Shown piece after piece: positions 1 to 8,262 of a stretch of DNA of 64,000 nucleotides (its first letter is position 1; the number at the start of each line of letters is the position of its first letter). The DNA is from Asticcacaulis aquaticus (GTDB taxonomy: Bacteria; Pseudomonadota; Alphaproteobacteria; Caulobacterales; Caulobacteraceae). The stretch spans positions 123,752 to 187,751 of the forward strand of contig NZ_JAQQKX010000009.1 of assembly GCF_028550415.1 (NCBI RefSeq), given 5' to 3'. The translations under genes were made by a program, and so were the position numbers. Below the pieces are notes generated by a model that saw nothing but the letters and a program-made list of their open reading frames with translations, was not told the origin of the DNA and ran no database searches.

Positions 1-628
1 CTTCCGGCGTGCCCAGACGACCGACGGGAATGCCCGACACGATCTTGTCCAGCACCGCCGGGGCGATGGCCGAGACCATTTCGGTCGAGGTATAGCCCGG
101 CGCCACGCAGTTGACCGTGATACCCTTGGCCGCCGATTCCAGCGCCAGAGCCTTGGTGAAGCCGATCACGCCCGCCTTGGCGGTCGAATAGTTGGCCTGA
201 CCGGCCTGACCCTTCTGACCGTTGATCGACGAGATATTGATGATGCGGCCATAGCCGCGCTCGCGCATGCCCTCAATAACCGGACGGGTCATGTTGAACA
301 TCGAATCGAGGTTGGTATGGATGACTTCCTGCCATTGCTGCTGGCTCATCTTGTGGAAGAAGCCGTCGCGGGTGATGCCGGCATTGTTGACCAGCACCTC
401 GACCGGCCCCAGCGCCGCTTCGACCTCGGCCACCGCGCGCTGGCAGTCTTCGAAGCTGGCCACCGAGCCCTTGACGACGAAGACGTCGAGTTCTTCGGCG
501 ACCTTTTTGGCCGCTTCTTCGTTACCGGCATAACCGGCCGCGACCTTGAAACCGGCGTCCTTGAGACGCTTGACGATGGCCTTGCCGATACCGCGGGTGC
601 CGCCGGTGACGAGTGCTACTCTGCTCAT
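1..628 (-). CDS. phaB: Acetoacetyl-CoA reductase, 3' end outside the window
   Basis: This is a short-chain dehydrogenase/reductase that reduces acetoacetyl-CoA to (R)-3-hydroxybutyryl-CoA with NADPH, the second step of polyhydroxybutyrate synthesis in the cytoplasm. The translated N-terminus has the nucleotide-binding motif VTGGTRGIGKAI, then VLVNNAGIT, and the catalytic tyrosine and lysine in YSTAKAG. About 209 codons are present; the family is usually near 240, so only the C-terminus is missing beyond base 1. The ATG at 628 follows an AGGAAA Shine-Dalgarno with 8 bases spacing. phaA lies upstream on the same strand, and the usual phaA-phaB pairing supports the assignment over other reductases of the superfamily. 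Confidence 0.93.
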   Translation of the reverse strand, partial: MSRVALVTGGTRGIGKAIVKRLKDAGFKVAAGYAGNEEAAKKVAEELDVFVVKGSVASFEDCQRAVAEVEAALGPVEVLVNNAGITRDGFFHKMSQQQWQEVIHTNLDSMFNMTRPVIEGMRERGYGRIINISSINGQKGQAGQANYSTAKAGVIGFTKALALESAAKGITVNCVAPGYTSTEMVSAIAPAVLDKIVSGIPVGRLGTPE

Positions 629-662
629 TAGTGTGTTTCCTGTTTATTATGACCGGCCCCCT

Positions 663-778
663 GAGCCTTTCAGGTGAGCCGAAAATTATTAGCTCTTGAG
701 AACCGGAGCGCAGCGTACTTCAGTACGTGAGCACCGGCTCGCAGAGAGATGATGATTTGCAGGCCGCCTGAAGGGCTC
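663..778. repeat. Nested inverted repeat between phaA and phaB
   Basis: Outer arms at 663-676 and 765-778 can pair over 14 bases with two G-U type positions, and an inner hairpin at 703-737 pairs CCGGAGCG..CGTACT with AGTACG..GCACCGG. The right outer arm overlaps the phaA stop codon (777-779). It may act as an mRNA stabiliser or partial terminator between the two genes, or be a dispersed palindromic element; function is inferred only from structure. Confidence 0.6.
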
Positions 779-1985
779 AGGCGACCGTCTCGACCGTGAG
801 GGCGACGCCCATCCCGCCACCGATACAGAGGGTTGCGAGGCCCTTGAGCGGCTTACCGGCCTCTTCGGCGCGGCGGTTCAGTTCGAACAGCAGGGTGGTC
901 AGGATGCGCGCGCCCGAAGCCCCGATCGGGTGGCCGATAGCGATGGCGCCGCCGTTGACATTGACCTTCGACGTATCGAGACCCAGTTCCTTGACGACGC
1001 ACAAAGCTTGCGCCGCAAACGCTTCGTTCGATTCGATCAGGTCGAGGTCGTCGATGGTCCAGCCCGCCTTTTCCAGCGCCTTTTTCGAGGCCGGAATCGG
1101 ACCGGTGCCCATGATCGCCGGGTCGACGCCCGCCGTGGCCCACGACTTGATGCGGGCCAGCGGCTTGAGACCGCGCGCCGCGGCTTCATCCGCCGACATC
1201 AGGACCAGAGCGGCCGCGCCGTCATTGAGGCCCGAGGCATTGGCGGCGGTGACCGAACCGTCCTTGGTGAAGGCCGGCTTCAGACCGGCGACACTCTCGA
1301 CCGTTGCGCCGTGGCGGATGAATTCGTCCTTGTCGACGATGGTGTCGCCCTTGCGGCCCTTGATGGTGACGGGGGCGATTTCGGCATCGAACTTGCCGGC
1401 CTTCTGGGCGGCCTCGGCCTTGTTCTGCGAGGCGACGGCGAATTCGTCCTGCGCCTGACGGGTGATCTCCCACTTGGTGGCAATGTTCTCGGCGGTCTGT
1501 CCCATGTGGTAGTTGTTGAACGAGTCCCACAGGCCGTCGACGATCATCGTGTCCTTGAATGAGATATCGCCGAACTTCTGACCGTTGCGCAGGAAGGCCG
1601 CGTGGGTCGCCTGCGACATGCTTTCCTGACCGCCCGCGATGACGATCTTCGAGTCGCCCAAGGCGATTTGCTGGGCGGCCAGCGCCACGGCGCGCAGACC
1701 GGAGCCACATATCTGGTTGAGGCTCCAGGCCGGGGTGCCCTGATCGAGACCCGCCTTGATCGCCGCCTGACGGGCCGGGCCCTGCCCCTGCGCCGATTGC
1801 AGCACCTGCCCCAGAATCACTTCGTCGATGTCGGCGGGCGTAAGACCTGAGCGTTCCAGCGCCGCCTTGATGACGTGGGCCCCCAGTTCAGCCCCCGATA
1901 GCGAGGCCAGGCTGCCCAGAAACGATCCCACGGGGGTGCGGGCCGCCGCCACGATCACCACGTCCGACACAGAATTCACCGACAT
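777..1985 (-). CDS. phaA: Acetyl-CoA C-acetyltransferase (beta-ketothiolase)
   Basis: The 402-residue product is a biosynthetic thiolase that condenses two acetyl-CoA to acetoacetyl-CoA, feeding PHB synthesis. The nucleophilic cysteine is in [14 protein letters not shown] near residue 90, the catalytic histidine motif is [18 protein letters not shown], and the C-terminal cysteine is in [13 protein letters not shown]. Length matches the family. A longer reading frame starts at 2012, but the ATG at 1985 has an AGGAAA Shine-Dalgarno about seven bases upstream and gives a normal thiolase N-terminus. phaB follows after 148 bases on the same strand, and phaR is divergent on the other side. A degradative thiolase role cannot be excluded by sequence alone, but the neighbours favour PHA metabolism. 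Confidence 0.95.
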   Translation of the reverse strand: MSVNSVSDVVIVAAARTPVGSFLGSLASLSGAELGAHVIKAALERSGLTPADIDEVILGQVLQSAQGQGPARQAAIKAGLDQGTPAWSLNQICGSGLRAVALAAQQIALGDSKIVIAGGQESMSQATHAAFLRNGQKFGDISFKDTMIVDGLWDSFNNYHMGQTAENIATKWEITRQAQDEFAVASQNKAEAAQKAGKFDAEIAPVTIKGRKGDTIVDKDEFIRHGATVESVAGLKPAFTKDGSVTAANASGLNDGAAALVLMSADEAAARGLKPLARIKSWATAGVDPAIMGTGPIPASKKALEKAGWTIDDLDLIESNEAFAAQALCVVKELGLDTSKVNVNGGAIAIGHPIGASGARILTTLLFELNRRAEEAGKPLKGLATLCIGGGMGVALTVETVA

Positions 1986-2381
1986 TGAAATTTTCCTATC
2001 ATTATGACCCACCGGACATCCTTTGGAATCAGCGCCTTGCGCGCCTGCCCGGCCATGAAACGCAGGCGAACCTGCCCCAAAGGCATGACGGTGTCACGAC
2101 ACAAAATGTGTTTAATCCGAACTGAACACGTGATTTTGACCACAAATTCCTTCGCACCTGCACACGCTTCACGGTTGATTTACCGCTTTGTGCGACCGCA
2201 CAAAGGATAAGCACTTGAACATTTGCAAAAATAGCCATTTATTGGAATCAAGCGTTCCGCATAAGCACAAAAAGCCGCGGAAAGAGCCCTTCGTTTCGCT
2301 GTTGCGCCCATTTTCATGTTGCGCAACATGACTGCGAAACGGCAGGGCAAGACACAACCCAACAGGGGGAGCAGGACGAAT
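1986..2381. promoter_or_regulatory. phaA / phaR divergent control region
   Basis: This 396-base gap separates two divergently transcribed PHA genes and must carry both promoters. It contains a perfect 9-2-9 inverted repeat (CTTTGTGCG ac CGCACAAAG, 2186-2205) and a perfect 16-base palindrome (CATGTTGCGCAACATG, 2315-2330) about 50 bases before the phaR start. PhaR proteins are known to autoregulate and to bind TGC/GCA-containing symmetric sites, so both are candidate PhaR operators. I see no gene in the gap. Confidence 0.5.
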
Positions 2382-3014
2382 ATGACCGAAACCAAATCCA
2401 AGTCGAAGCGCGCCGAAGGCGAACGCGTCGTCATCAAGAAGTACGCCAACCGCCGCCTGTACAACACCGCCACCAGCTCCTATGTCACGCTTGACAACCT
2501 GTCGGACATGGTGCGTCAGAACATCGACTTCGTGGTCTATGACGCCAAGACCGGCGACGACATCACGCGCGGCGTGCTGGCCCAGATCATCTTCGAAGAG
2601 GAGAGCCGCGGGCAGAACCTGCTGCCGATCCAGTTCCTGCGTCAGCTGATCTCGTTCTATGGTGACTCGATGCAGAACCTTTTGCCGACCTATCTGGAAA
2701 TGTCGCTCGACGGTTTCGCCAAGCAGCAGGAGCGTTTTCGCTCGCAGTTCTCGCAGGCCTTTGGCGGCGCGCCCAGCCTCGGCTATTTCGACGAGCAGGT
2801 GTCGCAGAACCTGGCCATGTTCGACCGCGCCATGCGGATGTTCTCGCCGTTCTCGTTCGCCCCGGGCGCGACCCCGGATGCGACTACTGCACCCGCTCCC
2901 GCTGCGGCCCCGGCCCCGGCAGCACCCCCTAAGGACAGCGATCAGGTCTCCGAACTGCGCGAACAGATCGAAGCCATGAAGGCGCAGATCGATCAGCTGG
3001 CCACGCGCAAATAG
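2382..3014 (+). CDS. phaR: Polyhydroxyalkanoate synthesis repressor PhaR
   Basis: PhaR is a DNA-binding repressor that senses PHA granules and controls phasin and its own expression. The N-terminal PHB/PHA accumulation regulator domain is recognisable in VVIKKYANRRLYNTATSS and the following acidic segment, followed by a second conserved part (FEEESRGQNLLPIQFLRQLI). The C-terminus is Pro/Ala-rich and ends in a short coiled coil (VSELREQIEAMKAQIDQL). The 210-residue length fits the family. I chose the ATG at 2382 because it follows a GGGGGAGCAGG Shine-Dalgarno and begins right before the conserved domain; an upstream in-frame ATG at 2316 lies inside the 2315-2330 palindrome. Confidence 0.93.
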   Translation: MTETKSKSKRAEGERVVIKKYANRRLYNTATSSYVTLDNLSDMVRQNIDFVVYDAKTGDDITRGVLAQIIFEEESRGQNLLPIQFLRQLISFYGDSMQNLLPTYLEMSLDGFAKQQERFRSQFSQAFGGAPSLGYFDEQVSQNLAMFDRAMRMFSPFSFAPGATPDATTAPAPAAAPAPAAPPKDSDQVSELREQIEAMKAQIDQLATRK

Positions 3015-3089
3015 GCTTTTAACGAACTTGCTGTATAGTATGCGGACGCAGGGTCTAACCTGCGTCCGTTTTCACATCCGGAACCCCGC

Positions 3090-3344
3090 ATGTCCGATAA
3101 GCCGAACCTTCCCGTCCCCGCCGGTCCCGTGATCGATCACGCGATCCCGCGCGCGCGCCGGGCGAACAAGGCCTATGAGAACGCCGATTATGCGGCGCAG
3201 GTGCTGGGCGGCGGCGAAAAGCGCGGCCTGCGCGGCGGGCCGGAAACGCTCGACCGGGCAAAAAGCACCTATCTGAAGTCGGAATATTCCGGGCCGAACG
3301 ATCGCCGCCCGGCGCCCGGTCGCATCAAACAGGAAAAAATCTAG
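3090..3344 (+). CDS. Small conserved-type hypothetical protein
   Basis: An 84-residue hydrophilic, basic and proline-rich protein with no signal peptide or membrane segment. It has no motif that I can assign to a function. GC content and codon use match the neighbours, and it follows phaR in the same direction after 75 bases, so it could be read from the phaR promoter. The sequence pattern (NADYAAQVLGGGEKRGLRGG) looks ordered rather than random, which together with the frame supports a real gene. Confidence 0.6.
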   Translation: MSDKPNLPVPAGPVIDHAIPRARRANKAYENADYAAQVLGGGEKRGLRGGPETLDRAKSTYLKSEYSGPNDRRPAPGRIKQEKI

Positions 3345-3411
3345 GGTTAACCGCGCTTAACCAAACGGCACGGGTCTTGCAGCGCTTTTCGCACCTATTG
3401 CGGAGCGTCCC

Positions 3412-3489
3412 ATGCCTACCTTGTTGCCGATTTTGATGAAAACCTTCGACGTGCTTCTGGTGGCAACCATTTTCACTCTGTTTGCGTAA
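3412..3489 (+). CDS. Candidate 25-residue membrane micropeptide
   Basis: A short frame encodes MPTLLPILMKTFDVLLVATI followed by FTLFA and a TAA stop. Almost the whole peptide is hydrophobic enough for one membrane helix. A GGAG Shine-Dalgarno sits six bases before the ATG. Just upstream (3346-3360) are two TTAACC repeats. No known family is recognised. It resembles in size and composition the two micropeptides at 10367 and 10473 but shares no clear sequence with them. The case rests on the ribosome-binding site and composition only. Confidence 0.4.
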   Translation: MPTLLPILMKTFDVLLVATIFTLFA

Positions 3490-3543
3490 TCTGCTCCAGG
3501 TTACGGGTGCGGGGGCGATGCCCCTGCAAACTCTGGAACGCGC

Positions 3544-4077
3544 TTACCCGAACTCGAAGTCTTTCCGCGCCGTGACGATGGTCACGATAAACCCGGCCAG
3601 CACGTCGAGCAGCGTCATGGTGGTCAGCAGGAAAAAGACCGACGTCCCGAACGGGCGAAGCAGCAGGAATTCGACCAGGCACAGGATGAACAGGATCATC
3701 GACAGCGAGTGGTTGACGATGGCCACGCTGTCCGACCGCGTCGATTTCAGCATCTCGAAGAACAGCATGATCAGGCCGACGAAGACGACGACGTCGCCCA
3801 TATCGACAATCCACTTCGTCCCGGCAGACGGCATGGGAATCTGGAACAGGATGTGTTCGAGCCCGTTATAGGCCGAGTTCGGATCGTTGCCGAACATATG
3901 GAACAGCGCCACCAGATTATAGACCGCTACGGGGATCAGCAGCATCGGGAAGGCGGTGAGAAATCCAGCTTCCTTCTGCGGGGGGGCACCGGCCATTTGT
4001 TTCTTACCTGCGTGGGCGACAACGGAAGTGGTTAATACCGCGTTTCGTTCTTCCTGCCTAGACTTGTCCGTCGCCAT
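3544..4077 (-). CDS. Four-helix membrane protein of unknown function
   Basis: The 177-residue protein has a hydrophilic N-terminus of about 35 residues and then four hydrophobic segments (around residues 40-60, 90-108, 120-140 and 143-167), which suggests an inner-membrane protein. I recognise no family motif. Its start is 18 bases after the stop of the glycosyltransferase gene upstream on the same strand, so the two are probably one transcript and it may assist that enzyme at the membrane; this functional link is inference. Confidence 0.75.
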   Translation of the reverse strand: MATDKSRQEERNAVLTTSVVAHAGKKQMAGAPPQKEAGFLTAFPMLLIPVAVYNLVALFHMFGNDPNSAYNGLEHILFQIPMPSAGTKWIVDMGDVVVFVGLIMLFFEMLKSTRSDSVAIVNHSLSMILFILCLVEFLLLRPFGTSVFFLLTTMTLLDVLAGFIVTIVTARKDFEFG

Positions 4078-4095
4078 GTCCCCTCACGCAGCAAT

Positions 4096-4827
4096 TTAAA
4101 CTTCGGTTGTGTTCCCCGGATGACGGTAGCGGCGGTTCAGCCACATCACGCCCGGCAAATCCGACAGGGCGACCCACAGCCGCCCGATATTGGTATATTT
4201 CGACTGACCCGTCGTGCGGGGGCGGTCATCGACCGGTTCGAACAGGCTACCATAGCCTTCGCGGTTGACCAAGGCCGGGATATATCGGTGCATATTGTCG
4301 AAATAGGGCAGACGCAAAAAGACCTCGCGACGAATGGCCTTGATGCCGCAACCGGTGTCGTTCGACCCGTCATTGAGCATCTTCTTGCGGATGCCGTTGG
4401 CCCAACGCGAGGCCCATTTCTTGGAAGAGGTGTCCTGACGACGGCGGCGTTCCCCGGCGACGAGGCCGACGTCCGGACCGGCTTCCAGCAGACGCTTCGC
4501 CACGTTCAGCACGTCGGCGGCCGGATTTTGCCCGTCGCCGTCCAGCATGGCAATGATCTCGCCCTTGGCGGCGATCACGCCAGTGCGGACCCCGCCGGAC
4601 TTACCGACGTTATTCTGGTGGTGAACAACGCGCAGATTCGGCAGACTGGCCTTGAGATCGGTGAGGATGCTCAGGGTGTTATCGCTCGACATGTCGTCGA
4701 CGAAGATCAACTCGTAGGCGTCCTGACCCAGACCGTCGTTAAATACCGCTTCCAGTTCCCGCGCGACTTGTACGCACGAGCCTTCTTCGTTATGAACGGC
4801 AACAACAACGGACACGGTTATAGGCAT
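4096..4827 (-). CDS. Family 2 glycosyltransferase, polyprenyl-phosphate sugar synthase type
   Basis: This 243-residue GT-A fold enzyme resembles dolichyl-phosphate mannose synthase and ArnC-like proteins, which move a sugar from a nucleotide donor to a polyprenyl phosphate at the cytoplasmic face of the inner membrane. Visible are VVVAVHNEEGSC at the N-terminus, FVDDMSSDNT, the metal-binding MLDGDGQNP and the conserved GCGIKAIRREVF segment. It lacks the C-terminal membrane helices of ArnC. A divergent ArnT-like transferase starts 148 bases away, which fits a pair in which this enzyme makes the lipid-linked sugar and the other uses it. The exact sugar is unknown. Confidence 0.85.
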   Translation of the reverse strand: MPITVSVVVAVHNEEGSCVQVARELEAVFNDGLGQDAYELIFVDDMSSDNTLSILTDLKASLPNLRVVHHQNNVGKSGGVRTGVIAAKGEIIAMLDGDGQNPAADVLNVAKRLLEAGPDVGLVAGERRRRQDTSSKKWASRWANGIRKKMLNDGSNDTGCGIKAIRREVFLRLPYFDNMHRYIPALVNREGYGSLFEPVDDRPRTTGQSKYTNIGRLWVALSDLPGVMWLNRRYRHPGNTTEV

Positions 4828-4975
4828 TGGTCAGGCACTCGGTTTAGCAAGGAATTGCTTGAGAGAATTGGAGTCTGGCGTCTTAACAGGTTTGGGTTTA
4901 AGCGTAAACAGAACACTCGGTTACGGTTTTTTTCAGCCGCGTGCGCGTCTTTTTACCGGTATTTTGGCAGGTTTT

Positions 4976-6715
4976 ATGTCTTCAAACGTCTTCAACAGCC
5001 TGACAAAGGGCATGCGCGGTGCGTGGCTGGCGGCGGTCGTCGCCTTTCTGGTCGGTCTGCCCTGCGCCATGCTGATTCCGCCGCTCGATCGCGACGAATC
5101 GCGCTTCGCTCAGGCGTCGAGCCAGATGCTGGAGACGAAGGACTTCATCAATATCAGCTATCAGGACGGCCCGCGGCACAAAAAGCCCGTCGGTATCCAC
5201 TGGCTGCAGGCGGCCTCGACCGCCATAACGTCCAATGTCTCTGAACGCGATATCCTGTCCTATCGCTGGCCGTCGCTGTTCGGCGCGGCGCTGGCGGCCT
5301 TTTCGATGGTCTGGGGCGCGGGGATGCTGCTGGCGCGCAAGCGTGAGGACGATGAGGTGGTCGACGGTTTCGATGCGAAACAAACCGCGCTGATCGCCGG
5401 ACTGACCTTCGGTGTGTCGTTCCTGCTCTCGTCGGAAGCCTTTATCGCCAAGACCGACGCGGTTTTGTGCGGATTTACCACCCTCTTCCTGATGGCGCTG
5501 GCGAAAATCTACGTCACCTATCGCGACCGCACCGACCCGACCGAAAAGCCGAAACTGACCAAGTACAAGCTGATCTTCTGGCTGTCGTTTGCCGCCTCGA
5601 TCCTGATCAAGGGCCCCATCGGCCCGCTGATGTTCGTCGCCACCGCCGGGGCATTGGCCGGGTGGGACCTGCGCACCAAAGAGCTTAAGGACACCGGTCG
5701 CCTCGACTGGCTCAAGCACCTCGGCTGGGTCTGGGGGCTTTTGATCACGCTGGTCATGGTCGGGCCGTGGGCCATCGCCATTACGATTGCCACCGACGGC
5801 GCCTTCTGGGGTACGGCTATCGGTGATGACTTCGCCCCCAAGCTGGTCTCGGGCTCCGAAGGTCACTTCGCATGGCCGGGCCTGCATACGCTGCTGCTGC
5901 CCCTGTTGTTCTTCCCCGGCACCTTCCTGCTCGGCGGGGCGCTGCAAACGGCGTTCACGCGCTACAAAGACCCGGTGGTGCGCTTCGCCATCTGCTGGTT
6001 CCTGCCCGCGTTTCTGGTCTTCGAGGCCTCGCCGACCAAGCTGGCCCACTATCCGCTACCGACCTATGGCGGTCTGGCCCTGCTTGCCGCTATCAGCCTG
6101 TCGGTACCGCTGAAGACCTGGGCCAAGTTGACCAATGTCGCGCTGGGCCTGTTCGCCGGGGCGCTGATTACGCTTATCTCGGTCTATGGCCTGACCGAAT
6201 ACGGCAATGCGTCGATCGTACCGGTGGTGACCATCACCTCGGCGGCCGCCCTGCTGGTGTCAGGCCTCGGTGCGCTGTTCCTGTGGCGCAACCATAAGCT
6301 CACCGGCCTGATGTGCCTGCTGGGCGCGGGCGTCGCCGCCCACCTCGGCTTCGTCACCATCCTGTCGCAGCTCAAGCCCCTGTGGATGTCGCGCACGCTG
6401 GAACAGACCCTGGTCGATACGCGCCTCGATCCGCGCGAAGGCCTGCACCCCGGCCCGGTCGCGACGCTGGGCTATGCCGAGCCGAGCTTCGTCTTCGCCA
6501 TGGGGACGAAGACCGAACTGGCCGACACCGCCGATCAGGCCGCCGCCGCACTCCGTCAGGGCCGCCCAGTCTTCGTCGAAGGCCGCCATGATGCGGAATT
6601 CAAAAAGAGCCTCACCGCCGCCGGGCTCAAGGCCCGCACGGTCAAGGTCGTCAAGGGCTACAACTATTCCAACGGCGACGACGTGACGATCACGCTTTAT
6701 CAACTTCAACCGTAG
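4976..6715 (+). CDS. Family 39-type (ArnT-like) membrane glycosyltransferase
   Basis: The 579-residue protein is a polytopic inner-membrane enzyme of the ArnT/PMT superfamily, which transfers a sugar from a polyprenyl phosphate to lipid A or another envelope acceptor. The first periplasmic loop has the acidic motif PPLDRDESRFAQAS after the first membrane helix, followed by HKKPVGIHWLQAA, as in ArnT. About ten further hydrophobic segments follow, with a soluble C-terminal domain of roughly 120 residues. I placed the start at the ATG at 4976 rather than a TTG at 4859, because the extra 39 residues overlap the likely promoter region shared with the divergent GT2 gene. The acceptor is not predictable from sequence. 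Confidence 0.85.
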   Translation: MSSNVFNSLTKGMRGAWLAAVVAFLVGLPCAMLIPPLDRDESRFAQASSQMLETKDFINISYQDGPRHKKPVGIHWLQAASTAITSNVSERDILSYRWPSLFGAALAAFSMVWGAGMLLARKREDDEVVDGFDAKQTALIAGLTFGVSFLLSSEAFIAKTDAVLCGFTTLFLMALAKIYVTYRDRTDPTEKPKLTKYKLIFWLSFAASILIKGPIGPLMFVATAGALAGWDLRTKELKDTGRLDWLKHLGWVWGLLITLVMVGPWAIAITIATDGAFWGTAIGDDFAPKLVSGSEGHFAWPGLHTLLLPLLFFPGTFLLGGALQTAFTRYKDPVVRFAICWFLPAFLVFEASPTKLAHYPLPTYGGLALLAAISLSVPLKTWAKLTNVALGLFAGALITLISVYGLTEYGNASIVPVVTITSAAALLVSGLGALFLWRNHKLTGLMCLLGAGVAAHLGFVTILSQLKPLWMSRTLEQTLVDTRLDPREGLHPGPVATLGYAEPSFVFAMGTKTELADTADQAAAALRQGRPVFVEGRHDAEFKKSLTAAGLKARTVKVVKGYNYSNGDDVTITLYQLQP

Positions 6716-6777
6716 GACCGTAGGGTTATCGCGAAAGGCGGCGTATCATCTTTGTAACAATAAGATGAGGATGCGCC

Positions 6778-8259
6778 ATGACACCGGAAACACGGGCCGC
6801 CATCGCCTTCAGCCGCTTCGGGCTGGGCGTCACACCGACAGGCTATGGCGGCGCGCTCGGCGACCCGCAGGCCGCACTTAAGGCCGAACTGAAAGCGCCC
6901 AAGGCCCTGTCGGCGGAGCTGTCGCCGATCCAGAAAGACCTGAGTTTTTCGACCGCCCTGCCCGGTTCGCCGGAACTGCTGGTGCAGATCCGCGACTATA
7001 ATCAGGCGCGCCGGATGATGCGCGAAAAGGCCGCTGAGGCCGAAAAACCCAAAGCGACGGACAACGCCATGTCAAATGATATGGCGGGGGGCATGTCAAA
7101 TGACATGGCCAAGCCCGATCCCAAACGCCAGATGGCCGACGACAGCCAGAAACTGCCTCAGGCGGTATTGCAGGCCGAAGGCAAGGCGCGGATCGATGCG
7201 TGGATGAATGCGCCCGTGGGTTTCCACGAACGGCTGGTGATGTTCTGGGCCAACCATTTCGCGGTGTCGGTCGACAAGGGCATCCCCGTCCGCGTCCTCG
7301 CCGGGGCCTATGAGCGCGAAGCCATCCGCCCGCACGTGACGGGGAAGTTCCGCGACCTGCTGCTGGCGGCCGAACGCCACCCGGCCATGCAGACCTATCT
7401 CGACAATGACGCGTCGGTCGGCCCCAACTCTCAGGCCAACCGCAACGCCAAGCGCGGCCTCAATGAAAATCTGGCGCGTGAAATCCTCGAACTGCATACG
7501 CTGGGGGTGAATGGCGGCTATAGTCAGGCCGACGTGACCTCGTTCGCCAAGGTCATCACGGGTTGGGGCGTCGCCCGCACGCCGCGCGCTCTGGCCGACG
7601 GGGACAGCTTTCAGTTCAATGCCCGCGCCCACGAACCGGGTGCGCATGTCGTCCTCGGGAAGACGTACAGCGACGACGGCGAGCGGCAGGGCGTCCGCGT
7701 CCTCGAAGACCTTGCCCGGCATCCCGCCACCGCCAAACACATCGCCACCAAGCTGGTTCGCCATTTTGTTGCCGATCAGCCGCCGCCCGCGCTGGTCGAT
7801 CGTCTGGCCAAACGCTTTACCGAGACCGATGGCGACCTGAGCGCGGTCTATACGGCGCTGATCGATGCGCCGGAAAGCTGGGAAGCGCCCCGCACCAAGT
7901 TCCGTTCGCCGCAGGAATATCTGATTGCTCTGCTGCGCGCCACGGGTTCGCCCCTGCCGCCGCAGCGCCTGTATCAGACCCTGCGCGCCATGGGTCAGCC
8001 CCTGTGGCAGCCGCCCGGTCCCAACGGATTCAGCGATATGGCCGCTGTCTGGGCCACGCCCGAAGGCCTCAGCACGCGCCTCGATGTGACCTATCAGTTC
8101 GCCGACCGCTTCGCCGCCAAGACCGACCCGCGCGAATTTGCCGAGTCCCGCCTGAGCGGTCTTATCACCGATGCCACGCGCAAATCCGTCGCGCAGGCCG
8201 AAACCCGCGCACAGGGCCTGTCGATCGTCCTCCTTTCCCCCGAATTCATGAGGCGCTGA
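6778..8259 (+). CDS. DUF1800 family protein
   Basis: The 493-residue product matches the DUF1800 family, with the typical helical start AAIAFSRFGLG, the central WMNAPVGFHERLVMFWANHF block and the NLAREILELHTLGVNGGYSQ-type core. Its biochemical role is unknown. Between about residues 98 and 111 there is a short direct repeat (MSNDMAGGMSNDMA), visible as an imperfect tandem repeat in the DNA at 7068-7107. The downstream DUF1501 gene begins three bases after its stop; these two families are very often adjacent and probably act together. No clear signal peptide is seen on this protein. Confidence 0.9.
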   Translation: MTPETRAAIAFSRFGLGVTPTGYGGALGDPQAALKAELKAPKALSAELSPIQKDLSFSTALPGSPELLVQIRDYNQARRMMREKAAEAEKPKATDNAMSNDMAGGMSNDMAKPDPKRQMADDSQKLPQAVLQAEGKARIDAWMNAPVGFHERLVMFWANHFAVSVDKGIPVRVLAGAYEREAIRPHVTGKFRDLLLAAERHPAMQTYLDNDASVGPNSQANRNAKRGLNENLAREILELHTLGVNGGYSQADVTSFAKVITGWGVARTPRALADGDSFQFNARAHEPGAHVVLGKTYSDDGERQGVRVLEDLARHPATAKHIATKLVRHFVADQPPPALVDRLAKRFTETDGDLSAVYTALIDAPESWEAPRTKFRSPQEYLIALLRATGSPLPPQRLYQTLRAMGQPLWQPPGPNGFSDMAAVWATPEGLSTRLDVTYQFADRFAAKTDPREFAESRLSGLITDATRKSVAQAETRAQGLSIVLLSPEFMRR

Positions 8260-8262
8260 ACC

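Noticed and set aside
3346..3360. CtrA box before the micropeptide at 3412 (TTAACC twice)
   Set aside because: The two TTAA halves are separated by six bases, not the seven of the consensus.
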